DNA of 64,000 bases from Blautia schinkii DSM 10518 (GCA_000702025.1 JNKJ01000023.1:51611-115610); one strand, 5' to 3'. Positions 18,673 through 27,238 are shown, counted from the first letter of the stretch. Notes: generated by a model from the sequence alone, not told the origin. Program-made: numbers and translations.

Positions 18673-19720
18673 TTATTTATAAAACTCTGCGTACCATTCA
18701 GCGAAATTACGCAGACCGTCACGCAAACTTGTTCTCGGCTTATAACCGAAGTCACGCTCCAGAGCACTGGTGTCTGCATAAGTCACAGGCACATCATCCG
18801 ACTGCATCGGAACCAGTTCTTTGTGAGCCTCGAAGTCATAATCCTCCGGCAGTATCTTTGCTCTTATTAACTCCTCGCTCAGAATCTGCACAAAGTCCTG
18901 TAGATTTTCCGGGTTCTGATTGCCGATGTTGTAAACTGCATAAGGCGGAATGGGCAGCCTGTCCTCGCCATTCTTTTTATCCGGAGCCTTCTTCATCACA
19001 CGAACAATACCTTCAACGATGTCATCCACATAAGTAAAGTCGCGCTTGCAGTTTCCATAGTTGAAGATTTTGATGGTCTCACCCTTCACTAGCTTGTTGG
19101 TGAATCCAAAGTAAGCCATATCCGGACGTCCGGCAGGGCCATACACTGTGAAGAAACGCAATCCAGTAGAAGGAATGTTATACAACTTAGAATAAGCATG
19201 GGCCATCAATTCATTGGATTTCTTGGTTGCTGCGTAAAGGGAAACAGGGTTATCTACCTTGTCATCTGTGCTGTACGGAACCTTCTTGTTGGAGCCATAA
19301 ACACTAGAGGAAGATGCATAGACCAGATGCTCAAGACTCTCACAGTGGCGGCAGGCTTCGAAAATATTAAAGAAGCCGACCAAGTTTGATTCCACATAGG
19401 CATCCGGGTTGGTGATGGAATTGCACACCAGCCTGTGCCGCAAGGTTAACGACCACAGACGACTTGTACTTCTCGAACAGCTCGGTAATCAGTTCCTTGT
19501 CGGCAATGTTGCCTTTGATAAAAGTGAATGTGGGATATTGGACCAGCTCTTTCAAACGAAACTCTTTCAGTGCCACATCGTAGTAGGCATTCATATTGTC
19601 AATGCCGATGACCGTAGCAGAAGGAGCTTCCTGACAGATTCTCTTCACAAGGTTGGAGCCGATAAAGCCCGCTGCGGTAGTGACTAAAATAGTTTTATTC
19701 TCTAAAGTAACTGTGCTCAT
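18673..19720 (-). pseudogene. UDP-glucuronate 4-epimerase-like NAD-dependent epimerase, frameshifted
   Basis: Two overlapping frames make one SDR epimerase of about 348 residues. The N-part (from 19720) ends in VVVNLAAQAGV; the family then continues RYSITNPDAYVESNLVGFFNI. Here bases are lost around 19430-19440, so the true continuation SITNPDAYVESNL lies in the other frame. The Rossmann motif is also damaged: VTTAAGFIG in place of VTGAAGFIG. Two independent lesions, next to a truncated dehydrogenase of the same pathway, argue for true decay rather than a sequencing error. Confidence 0.85.
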
Positions 19721-20565
19721 TTATATTCCTCCGTTGGCTGATTCCCAGATTTTATCTATGCACACATCCCAAAGGATGGTAAAACTCATTTATAAGCCCC
19801 TGTGTGATAACCACACAGTAAGCTAAATGTTTTCTTTTGCTGTCATAACCTTTTCCTCATTCCAACGACGTATATTTATGCGTCGTGCTCTCCACCTAAG
19901 TGTTAAGTTGTTGAGTAGACCCGTTCTATTACGGATGATTTATTGAATCTTTCCTTGTTCAGTATTTTTGTGATAATCATACAAATACAGTTATCATTCT
20001 TATTGCAACATGCACAACAACTTATCAATCTCTTATGATGTCTACACGACAGAAAAATAGTCATTTTTGACCGTTACTCAACACCATGCAGGATAAATGC
20101 AGTTATCAGCATTAACACCCTACTGCACAAAACATGATTTTCACAGCTAAAACAGGGCGTATATTTATGCAAAACAGCCGATATACGCGTGTGATTTTCA
20201 CTCCACCATAGACCATCCGAACGCAACTAATTTTATTGAGCAGACATTCTCTTCATTTTGTTATTTCGAACTTTTACACATTTTTAATGTAAACAGTAGC
20301 ATATTGTTTAGTACATATCTCTGATCTTTCACATCACTGTGAGCCCGTATTAACCTGTTCAATCTGCCTTCATCAAACGGTACAAGGTTTTTTTCTTTGG
20401 TTAATCATTACAAATTTCTGCTGATTTTCTGTGAAATAATTAGTAATTTTACACTTGTCCAATAAACTACATCTTCCCATACCAGAAATGTGTGCTATAC
20501 GTCCATGCCTCCATGCTCCTAACATTTTTTTCGTGTGATCCACACACTTCTATTTTCACTGGCTT
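19721..20565. other. 845-bp gene-free stretch within the decayed end of the locus
   Basis: AT-rich, with no supported gene. A GGAGG site for the epimerase pseudogene lies at its left end. A short hairpin (cgacgtatatttatgcgtcg) is at about 19865, and a related string (gcgtatatttatgc) is near 20158. Genes may have been lost here. Confidence 0.5.
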
Positions 20566-21000
20566 TCATACCGCTATTTTTCCGAAAACTGATGTCCCAA
20601 TAATAACTGCAGCACCATGCACGGTCACAACAACACGCTTACCGAACAATTTCGGCAACCCGCAAAACAGTGCAGGACCTTCTGCATGGATATGTACCAC
20701 ATCATATTTCCCAAAAGCACAATACAAGGCTGCAAAAAAAGAAGAAGAAACTGCTGCAAGACCTTTTCCTTCAATGGTAGGAACCGCTTTTAAACGGATG
20801 CCCTCATATTCATTTTTTATTTTTGCATCGTATTCCGCTCCGCTAACGTGATGACCCGCTCTGTTATAACAAGTGATTTGATAACCACTGCGTACCATCC
20901 GTTTCGCTATCTCCTCCACAACAATCTCAATCCCGCCCTCACGAGAGGGAACTCGTTTGTGGCCAAAAATCCCTACCTTCAAATTTCTTTCCAATTTCAT
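20566..21000 (-). pseudogene. Glycosyltransferase (DUF1972/GT4), truncated after the N-terminal domain
   Basis: A 144-residue fragment that begins KVGIFGHKRVPSREGGIEIVVEEIAKRM and continues CYNRAGHHVSG, as in DUF1972-type glycosyltransferases of capsule loci. The family reads VVVTVHGLDWQRAKWG after residue 125; here it is VVVTVHGAAVIIGTSVFGKIAV followed by a stop. The sugar-nucleotide-binding C-terminal domain of about 230 residues is missing, so it is not expected to be active. Confidence 0.85.
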
Positions 21001-21346
21001 CCTGCTTATTCATTTTCCTTTGTTTGAGAAATTTAACCTTTTTATCTATCTGTTATTGCTGCAAAACTCTTGCAATAAATTATAAAAAATAACTTCAAAT
21101 ACTCTCTCCCGCGTCTCCCCATCGGACACCCGAAAATTCTTCGCCGTCTCTCCCAAATCGAAAGACACAGCAGGCGGTATTCAACCCATCAGCGCCTGCC
21201 AATGACAAACGCCGCATTTCGCTCTCGCTGTATTCTCCGGAGCTTTGCCCCGAATCATCATATAAAACAAAGCAGAGTAGCCTTACTCCGTATAGTTTAA
21301 AGTGGATAAAGTCCGCTCCGACTATCTGAGTTATTGACTCTTAAGG
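21001..21346. other. 346-bp spacer between the glycosyltransferase remnant and the tnpB-like gene
   Basis: The right part holds the candidate structured RNA. The left part (about 21047-21166, minus) has a 39-codon open frame without a ribosome site, possibly the tail of a gene interrupted by the tnpB-like insertion. It was not annotated as a gene. Confidence 0.4.
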
Positions 21347-21349
21347 CTA
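21160..21349 (-). ncRNA. Candidate structured RNA overlapping the 3' end of the tnpB-like gene (guide-RNA candidate)
   Basis: This GC-rich stretch directly downstream of the tnpB-like gene is unlike the AT-rich surroundings. On the minus strand there is a 7-bp hairpin GCAGGCG/CGCCTGC (21170-21199), a palindrome CTCCGGAG (21235-21242) and a hairpin GAGTA-AGGC-TACTC (21275-21288). TAGCCTTA at the end of the gene (21342-21349) is a perfect 8-base complement of TAAGGCTA in that hairpin (21278-21285), which could form a pseudoknot. TnpB guide RNAs overlap the gene's 3' end and are encoded this way. No guide or target has been shown. Confidence 0.4.
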
Positions 21350-22588
21350 TCCCACGTGTTTCCCAAATTGTATCAGGCATTTCCTGCCCAGATTCCTGGC
21401 GGAATTCAGATATCGATTCCCCCTATGCCCATCCTCGCAGAAAAATTCATTAGTCTTCTTATCAGTAAAGCTCACTGGTTTTCCGCATACCGCGCACACC
21501 GAGCTAATACCGACGGCGTGCACCTCTATAGTGATAATCCCAGCCTTCCACGCTTTGTAGGTGGTGTACTGGCGGATTCTTGTGCTTAAGTGGAGAGGGC
21601 TCCAGTTGCCTGTGCTTTTCATCACATATTTTTTATAATTGTCGTTATATTTCGGAAATACAATAATCCCTGCCTTCTGCTCCTGACAAAATCGTACAAT
21701 TTGTGCACTCACCTGGTGCGCATAAAAATCAGCCAGATGCTTTAAATGCATCCAATACTTCTGATTCGGCTTGTCGAACTGGCTTAAATATTCCAACTCT
21801 TCCGAATTGCCGGACTGCTCTTTTCCCAACGACCTCTCCGACTTCCCTATTTTTTCTAAAATCTCACAGCAATGGTGGCTATATTCCTTCCCGCCATTCC
21901 AAAACTTAACAGCCTGCTCGTCTCCCTGCGCATTGAGAATACTTCCCACCGCAAATGCATTACTGTTAGTAAACTGAACACTGCACAGATTCCTGTTCTG
22001 CTCCATTCGCTGCTTTACCGTTGCAGTATCGCCGCCAAACTCTTTAATCGGCACATGAAGCATAATAAATTTGTGTTCAAAAACTACCGACGGAGACATT
22101 AACTGCGCGTCATCCGGGAATTCTTTTCCATAAAGACGGCAACGCATCCATTGCCAACAGCTTCCATCCCACACCTTCAATGTAATTTCCGTTGAAGTAA
22201 AGCCGCGGTACATTCCCTTGTAATATACTGTCGACGAATGAAACGCCTGTGCCCGGCGTCCAGGGAACTCTTCCCTGCGTGCCAGATAACTTTTCGCTGC
22301 TGCTATTCCTGCATTGGCTGCTGCCCGCCGGAAATACAGTGGAACCTTTTCCCAAGGAAGCGGCGCCATGACTGGCTGTTTGTCTCGGCCGGGAATGCTT
22401 AAAACCTCCAGCTCGCGGAGCACCTTTTGACTGCTAAGCTCCCAAAACGCAGGATTTTCCAAAAGCAGATCGTAGTAAAATTGCACTATCTGATTGTAAA
22501 ATTCCTCCGTCAGCTTAAGCCACTCCGGATGCCTGCAACAAAGCTTGAGCCTCCGGGTTGTAATACTGTAGCCCTGGTTACTTGCCAT
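21347..22588 (-). CDS. TnpB-family protein with all RuvC catalytic acids apparently lost (TldR-like candidate)
   Basis: A 413-residue protein with the layout of IS605-type TnpB. An N-terminal helical and beta-barrel region (1-195) is followed by a RuvC-like region and a zinc ribbon. The RuvC-I site, DLG in TnpB, reads VQFTNSNAFAV (Gln205 for Asp). RuvC-II, normally iEdL, reads IIVFPKYN (311-312, no Glu). RuvC-III, normally DRDxNAAxN, reads NRYLNSARN (Tyr393 for Asp). The ribbon keeps C365, C368, C384 and H388. The fold-supporting residues are kept while the active site is gone, as in TldR proteins, which are RNA-guided repressors derived from TnpB. No TnpA and no clear element ends are seen. 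A degenerate transposon relic is the alternative. Confidence 0.75.
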   Translation of the reverse strand: MASNQGYSITTRRLKLCCRHPEWLKLTEEFYNQIVQFYYDLLLENPAFWELSSQKVLRELEVLSIPGRDKQPVMAPLPWEKVPLYFRRAAANAGIAAAKSYLARREEFPGRRAQAFHSSTVYYKGMYRGFTSTEITLKVWDGSCWQWMRCRLYGKEFPDDAQLMSPSVVFEHKFIMLHVPIKEFGGDTATVKQRMEQNRNLCSVQFTNSNAFAVGSILNAQGDEQAVKFWNGGKEYSHHCCEILEKIGKSERSLGKEQSGNSEELEYLSQFDKPNQKYWMHLKHLADFYAHQVSAQIVRFCQEQKAGIIVFPKYNDNYKKYVMKSTGNWSPLHLSTRIRQYTTYKAWKAGIITIEVHAVGISSVCAVCGKPVSFTDKKTNEFFCEDGHRGNRYLNSARNLGRKCLIQFGKHVG

Positions 22589-22685
22589 TGGTGTAATCGA
22601 ATCCCCTTTTTCTAGACAAATTTCAATCTTGCATCTTTAGAAAAATGATTATTATATAACTTATCCAATATGTATATTTTTTTAT

Positions 22686-22709
22686 CGCTTATTATTCGAA
22701 TAAGCGACC
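22686..22709. repeat. Left copy of a 23-bp inverted repeat (near-palindromic)
   Basis: Reads cgcttattattcgaataagc followed by gac. The reverse complement occurs at 23036-23058. Each copy is itself a hairpin with a 7-8 bp stem. Confidence 0.7.
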
Positions 22710-22761
22710 ATCTTTTTTTGCGTTTTATATCGGATATTTATTAGTCATATAAGTCTATATT

Positions 22762-22790
22762 ATGGTAACACCCCCGTAAATGATTGTCAA
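22762..22790 (-). promoter_or_regulatory. Sigma-A promoter directed at the tnpB-like gene
   Basis: On the minus strand TTGACA (22785-22790) and TACCAT (22762-22767) are spaced 17 bp apart. This is the best promoter match in the neighbourhood. It lies between the two inverted repeats and points at the tnpB-like start (22588) and the polysaccharide genes beyond. Confidence 0.6.
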
Positions 22791-23035
22791 GCCGGGAATA
22801 ATGGCTCTCTTTCTGCCTAATCTGACGTTTCTTTCACTTCTGTAACCATTTCATACGGATAATTTCCCTTTGTTTAACCATTAAAGTGTCAAAAAGTGGT
22901 CAGCTTTACAGGCCAAGAACCGCATGATACATGGGGTTTTATCTTTGATAGTTCAAAAAGTTGAAACTATTCACAGTCATCACCGGGCCTTAGAGTTAGA
23001 ATACCTCTATTCTTTGCGTTATTCTAAGCATTTGT

Positions 23036-23058
23036 CGCTTATTCGAATAATAAGCGGC
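23036..23058. repeat. Right copy of the 23-bp inverted repeat
   Basis: Reads gtcgcttattcgaataataa then gcg, the reverse complement of the left copy at 22686-22709. About 330 bp separate them. Confidence 0.7.
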
Positions 23059-23148
23059 CATTTTTGCCGGACCTGATATTTTATTTTTATCATTTTTTCA
23101 TCATATTTTATGTTGATGGGGCTGGTCGAAAGACCCGGGTCCTTCACG

Positions 23149-23174
23149 GGCGGGGAAGTTCCCCGCCATTTTTT
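23149..23174 (+). terminator. Rho-independent terminator-like hairpin
   Basis: ggcggggaagttccccgcc forms a GC-rich stem and is followed by six T. The orientation is plus, but no plus-strand gene precedes it in this window, so it may stop read-through from the inverted-repeat segment. Confidence 0.65.
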
Positions 23175-23252
23175 AGGAAGATTGTTTATTAAAGAATTAA
23201 GTATTTTCATAGAAGAATCTGGTGATTTTGGAGAATGCCGCAACCACTCCCA

Positions 23253-24002
23253 TCAATACACAAAGAAATACACCCCACCCCAATGCAGCCCAGCTCCGAG
23301 AAGTACCATAAGATGCCAAATAAAGTGGCTATATTTCTTATGTAAAGCAAACGGAATCATTCCCAGCGTATAGCTTAATCCTCCCAGCAAAATCATCCAC
23401 AACAGAGGCCGGTTGTTCGTATACCACCCCGGAAGAAACATCAGCCCGCTCCACCCGATAATGAAATATAGAGCAAAGTGCAGCGGCTTCCATTTAGCCG
23501 GCCCGAACACGGCAATCAGTGTAATGCCAATGATGATCACTGTCCAATGAATACAGAACAGCGCAATTCCCACACTATTTCCCCAGCTCACCAGACACAA
23601 CGGTGCAAAAGTTCCTCCGATAAGGAGATAAATAGAACTGTAGTCAAATCTGCGCCACACACGTTTTACCTTTGAGCCGCTGGCAAAGCTGTGGTAGAGG
23701 CAGCTCATGAGCATCATAAGAAAAAGACTGAGGCCGTAAAAGCAGGAAGCTGTCACCTTGAGCGGTGTATCTGATTTCAAAAGAAGCAGGATCATTCCAA
23801 CCAGGGCCAACACCGCGCCCAGACCGTGTGTCACGGCATTTCCCACCTCTTCTGCTACGGTAAGTACCGGTGGTTCATTTTGTTCCTGTATCCTCCGTTT
23901 TCGCTCCTCCTTTTCCCGAACTCTGTCATTCTGAGCTCCGTCATTGCATGCTCTGTCATTGCATGCTCTATCATTTTGTGGCATTTCTAATCCATGTTCC
24001 AT
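23253..24002 (-). CDS. trhA: Hemolysin III / PAQR-family membrane protein
   Basis: A 249-residue protein with seven membrane segments of the HlyIII/YqfA (PAQR) family. The EEVGNAVTHGLGAVLALVG start motif, the SCLYHSF segment, RRFDYSSIYLLIGGTFAPL and the C-terminal FIWHLMVLLGAGLHW supply the Ser, Asp and His residues that bind a metal in the membrane in PAQR receptors. The first 45 residues are hydrophilic and include repeats of NDRAC coded by a 15-bp tandem DNA repeat; the true start may be further in. The bacterial role is membrane-lipid homeostasis, and a haemolytic role is not implied. Confidence 0.9.
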   Translation of the reverse strand: MEHGLEMPQNDRACNDRACNDGAQNDRVREKEERKRRIQEQNEPPVLTVAEEVGNAVTHGLGAVLALVGMILLLLKSDTPLKVTASCFYGLSLFLMMLMSCLYHSFASGSKVKRVWRRFDYSSIYLLIGGTFAPLCLVSWGNSVGIALFCIHWTVIIIGITLIAVFGPAKWKPLHFALYFIIGWSGLMFLPGWYTNNRPLLWMILLGGLSYTLGMIPFALHKKYSHFIWHLMVLLGAGLHWGGVYFFVY

Positions 24003-24049
24003 ATTACAATTGCTCCTTGTTACAATTTCTATATTAATTCGTGCAAATC

Positions 24050-24235
24050 GCTATCCATAGTAACTGCCTATATCATTTGCTGTATAGTACTATCCATACC
24101 AAATTCTATATCATTTCTTGTATAGCATTAACTATTCCAACTTCTATATCATTTCTTGTGAATCGCTATTTTCACAAACTTGTACGTCATTTCTTCTGTA
24201 CCGCTATCTGTTTCACCTTCCACACATTTATCTGC
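24050..24235. repeat. Degenerate tandem repeat, about 39-bp unit, 4 copies
   Basis: Units follow the pattern ctatccata...ttctatatcatttcttgtatag, with decreasing identity to the right. The block fills the spacer between the hemolysin III gene and the NYN gene. Confidence 0.6.
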
Positions 24236-24237
24236 TT

Positions 24238-25023
24238 TTAATTCCCTTTAAGCCGGAAGTGAATCTGCTTCTGTCCTCCGCCAATGGAGATTTTTGCAAT
24301 CTCATAATCCCCCAGAGATTTTATAAACAGTGTAAGCTTGGAAAATCCATAATTTCTTACATCAAAATCCGGAAGACGTTTCGATAGCTGATCTCCCAGT
24401 TTTCCTGAGGAGAGCCAGCCGTCCTCATCGGAAAATTTATCTATGATTGCATTGATGGTCTTTCGGATGCGGCGGAGTTCTTTCTCCTGCGAGGTCACTT
24501 TCTGCTGTTTCGTAGAAGCGGTGCCGGAATTCTTCGTTTCCAACTGTTTCTCTACCAGAACCTCTTCTTTTTCCTGCTTCTGCTGATTGGAGTACAGCAG
24601 GTCAAGGTATTTGAACTGGTTGCAGGCAGATATAAAGGGCTTGGGTGTTTTCTCCTCGCCCATGCCGATGACCTGCATTCCGGATTCCCGAAGCCGCGCG
24701 GCAAGCCTGGTGAAATCGCTGTCCGAAGATACAATGCAGAAACCGTCCACATTTCCGGAGTACAGAATATCCATAGCATCAATGATCATAGCTGAATCTG
24801 TAGAACTTTTTCCGAAAGTATAGCTGTACTGCTGCATGGGAATGATGGAATTATCCAACAGCACATTTTTCCAGGAGGCAAGCCTCGGGCTGGTCCAATC
24901 TCCGTAAATTCTTTTGTAGGTAGCTACACCATTATTGGCAGTCTCATCCAAAATAACCTTCATGTACTTATCGGAAATATTATCCGCATCGATCAGTATG
25001 GCAAATCTCAATTCAGTATCCAT
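24238..25023 (-). CDS. NYN-domain protein with C-terminal OST-HTH/LOTUS domain
   Basis: A 261-residue protein. Residues 1-145 are a NYN (PIN-like) nuclease domain: FAILIDADNIS holds the first acids, GKSSTDSAMIIDAMD the middle ones and GFCIVSSDSDFTRLAARL the last. Residues 185-258 resemble the OST-HTH/LOTUS RNA-binding domain (LRRIRKTINAIIDKFSDEDGW ... LGDQLSKRLPDFDVRNYGFSKL). The pair suggests an RNA-processing or RNA-decay enzyme guided by structured RNA. All catalytic acids expected of NYN proteins are visible. It stands alone between two minisatellites. Confidence 0.88.
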   Translation of the reverse strand: MDTELRFAILIDADNISDKYMKVILDETANNGVATYKRIYGDWTSPRLASWKNVLLDNSIIPMQQYSYTFGKSSTDSAMIIDAMDILYSGNVDGFCIVSSDSDFTRLAARLRESGMQVIGMGEEKTPKPFISACNQFKYLDLLYSNQQKQEKEEVLVEKQLETKNSGTASTKQQKVTSQEKELRRIRKTINAIIDKFSDEDGWLSSGKLGDQLSKRLPDFDVRNYGFSKLTLFIKSLGDYEIAKISIGGGQKQIHFRLKGN

Positions 25024-25159
25024 TTTATTCTCCTATGCTTGTCCGGGTTAACATATATTTTCTCTTTTCAACTATCTTTCGTTTTATCCGAAAACTATAA
25101 TGCACTAATTATAGCCTACTTTTCCAGAATTTTCAACGCCGCGAAGAATATCTCGAATG

Positions 25160-25335
25160 CTCACAATCAAAGCTTCCCTCGACGCTCACCACCAAAGCTT
25201 CCCTCGATTCTCACCGCCAAAGCTTCCCTCGATTCTCACCGCCAAAGCTTCCCTCGATTCTCATCTCCAAAGCTTCCCTCAATTCTCACCGCCAAAGCAT
25301 CCCTCAATACTCACCTCCCAAGCTTCTCCCGATAT
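25160..25335. repeat. 25-bp minisatellite, 7 copies, running into the araC-type gene
   Basis: The core agcttccctc recurs at 25171, 25196, 25221, 25246, 25271, 25296 (agcat variant) and 25321, a strict 25-bp period. The last copy is inside the 3' end of the AraC gene (EKLGR-stop), so the array may have grown from that gene's end. Confidence 0.9.
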
Positions 25336-26198
25336 TCACCAGGCGTCATATGTATGGTTTCGCGGAATTTCTTAATAAAATAGCTGACACTGGAAAATCC
25401 GCTTTCATACGCAGTCTGGGTCACAGACAAATCCGTATTTTCCAGCAGTTCCATGCTTTTTTGCATCCTGTATTCCGTAAGGTAATCTGTAATTGTGCAA
25501 TTGAGCATTTGTTTGAAAATCCGGCAGCATCCGCTCTTGCTCATATGTATCTGCGCTGCGATCTCTTCCAGGGAAATGCGTCTGTCATAATGTTCATGGA
25601 TATAAGTCATAATTTGCTTTACTTCCTTATATCTCAGCGATGGTGCCGCTGACGTGTCCAGGACTTCGGTATTCAGGATCAACAATTTCCAAAGCCGCAG
25701 CACTTGTATATATACCTCCAGCTCATATCCTGTATCCTTTTTGCTCATCTGCGAAAAGATTTCAAACTGGAGGTCGATAATCTGTCTCTGCCACTCAAGA
25801 GAGGGTTTAAATGCCACTGCCTGTATTTTTTTATTCTGTATAAAGGGCAGAAAGTATTTTTGTTCCATTACGCTCCCATGGAAAAAGGTAAGCATATTGG
25901 GATGAATATTCAGACACAGATATTGTGCTGGACAATTCTGCTTTGGTCTTGACATGTGGACGCATCCGGTATTGATAAAAATGCCCTCTCCTGTCTGAAT
26001 ACAATACTCGCTGTCCAGGACCGTCATGTGCACACATCCTGATGTGACAACACAGAACTGAAATTCATCATGCCAATGCCAGTTGTTAAAGCCATACGTT
26101 TTTTCCCTTAAATCCGTTTCATATACCCGGATGGGGAACTCATAGGGCATGGAAAAGTCTGCTTTTTTATTTTCATCCACTATAATTGTACCATTCAT
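25311..26198 (-). CDS. AraC-family transcription regulator with cupin sensor domain
   Basis: A 295-residue regulator. The N-terminal cupin (residues 30-110) includes NNWHWHDEFQFCVVTSG and GEGIFINTGCVHM. The C-terminal double helix-turn-helix (190-292) includes RRISLEEIAAQIHMSKSGCCRIFKQ and SVTQTAYESGFSSVSYFIKKFRE. ATG 26198 has GGAG 8 bases upstream. It is divergent from pxpA (start 26457) and could control it. A 14-bp tandem repeat (atttcacccaa twice) lies just upstream at about 26225. Confidence 0.9.
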   Translation of the reverse strand: MNGTIIVDENKKADFSMPYEFPIRVYETDLREKTYGFNNWHWHDEFQFCVVTSGCVHMTVLDSEYCIQTGEGIFINTGCVHMSRPKQNCPAQYLCLNIHPNMLTFFHGSVMEQKYFLPFIQNKKIQAVAFKPSLEWQRQIIDLQFEIFSQMSKKDTGYELEVYIQVLRLWKLLILNTEVLDTSAAPSLRYKEVKQIMTYIHEHYDRRISLEEIAAQIHMSKSGCCRIFKQMLNCTITDYLTEYRMQKSMELLENTDLSVTQTAYESGFSSVSYFIKKFRETIHMTPGEYREKLGR

Positions 26199-26456
26199 AG
26201 CAGCTCCTTATATACTTATGTTCATTTCACCCAAAGAATTTCACCCAAGGAGAACGTTGATTTTTCATACACTCATCCTGTTTACATAAATTTCTGTATA
26301 TCTACCTTTTATACCTATTATGTCCCTTCCCTGGCTTTTGCGCAAGCGGATAGTTGCTAATATTTTTACATATCCTGGTAATACCTTTATATTTTCTCCC
26401 ATGAAAAACCTGTATAATCATCCTGTCAGTTAATCAGAGATCCAAAGGAGGAACTT

Positions 26457-27233
26457 ATGTACAAAATAGACTTAAACAGTGATTTAGGAGAGAGCTTCGG
26501 GCATTATGAGATTGGGTTTGATGCGGAAATTATAAAAACCGTATCTTCTGTGAATATCGCATGTGGTGTTCACGCTGGGGACCCTATGGTCATGGACCGG
26601 ACCGTAAAGATGTGTACAAGATGCGGCACGGCTGTGGGCGCGCATCCTGGTTTCCCGGATCTGCAGGGCTTTGGCAGAAGACAGATGCAGATGAACAAAG
26701 GTGAATTAAAGAATTACATAATCTATCAATTGGGAGCACTGAGTGGATTTGCAAAGAAAAACGGGACAAAGCTGCAGCATGTGAAGCCTCACGGTGCGCT
26801 GAACAATATGATGCCCTACAGCGAGCAGTATTCCAGGGAAATCTGTGAAGCAATCCTGGATTTTGACCCCGAGATCATTTTGGTGGCTCCCACAAACACC
26901 ATGACACTTCAAATGGCGAGGGATATGGGACTTCGCACGATCAGCGAGGTATTTGCAGACCGGGCGTACCAGGATGACGGCTATCTGCTGCCGCGTTCTT
27001 TCCCGGAAGCGCTCTTAACAGATGAGGATGCGGCAATAGAGCGAGTGATCCGCATGATAAAGGAAGGTGTGGTCACAAGTGTAAGCGGCAAGGAGATTAA
27101 AATCGAGGCAGAATCCGTCTGTATCCACAGTGACAGCGCCATTGCCTTAAGATATGCACAAAAGGTCCGGAGTGCTCTGGAAAACTCGGATATTGAAATC
27201 ATCAGTATGGAGAAAATTTGGGCCAAACGCTAA
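26457..27233 (+). CDS. pxpA: 5-oxoprolinase subunit A (LamB/YcsF family)
   Basis: A 258-residue protein that starts YKIDLNSDLGESFGHYEIG and has VSSVNIACGVHAGDP and TKLQHVKPHGALNN, the signature of the LamB/YcsF family. In pxpABC it works with PxpB and PxpC to hydrolyse 5-oxoproline with ATP. Neither partner gene is next to it here, which is unusual. AAAGGAGG lies 8 bases before the ATG, and a -10-like TATAAT sits about 45 bp upstream. Confidence 0.92.
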   Translation: MYKIDLNSDLGESFGHYEIGFDAEIIKTVSSVNIACGVHAGDPMVMDRTVKMCTRCGTAVGAHPGFPDLQGFGRRQMQMNKGELKNYIIYQLGALSGFAKKNGTKLQHVKPHGALNNMMPYSEQYSREICEAILDFDPEIILVAPTNTMTLQMARDMGLRTISEVFADRAYQDDGYLLPRSFPEALLTDEDAAIERVIRMIKEGVVTSVSGKEIKIEAESVCIHSDSAIALRYAQKVRSALENSDIEIISMEKIWAKR

Positions 27234-27238
27234 AAAGT

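Larger units (their letters stand above)
22589..23252. other. 664-bp intergenic region with inverted repeats, promoter and terminator
   Basis: Contains, from left to right, the tnpB-like leader, the first inverted repeat, a minus-strand promoter, the second inverted repeat and a strong terminator-like hairpin at 23149-23174. No protein-coding gene is supported. Confidence 0.6.

Noticed and set aside
21047..21166. Small minus-strand frame downstream of the tnpB-like gene (VSFDLGETAKNF...)
   Set aside because: About 39 codons with no ribosome site or family match. It may be the tail of an interrupted gene but cannot be supported.
22686..23058. Reading the inverted-repeat pair as a CRISPR array or as two terminators
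   Set aside because: Only two copies in inverted orientation, so not CRISPR. The stems are AT rich and separated from T runs by several bases, so a terminator is a weaker reading than an inverted-repeat pair, though not excluded.
25160..25335. 25-bp tandem array considered as CRISPR
   Set aside because: The units are contiguous with no spacers and no cas genes are nearby.
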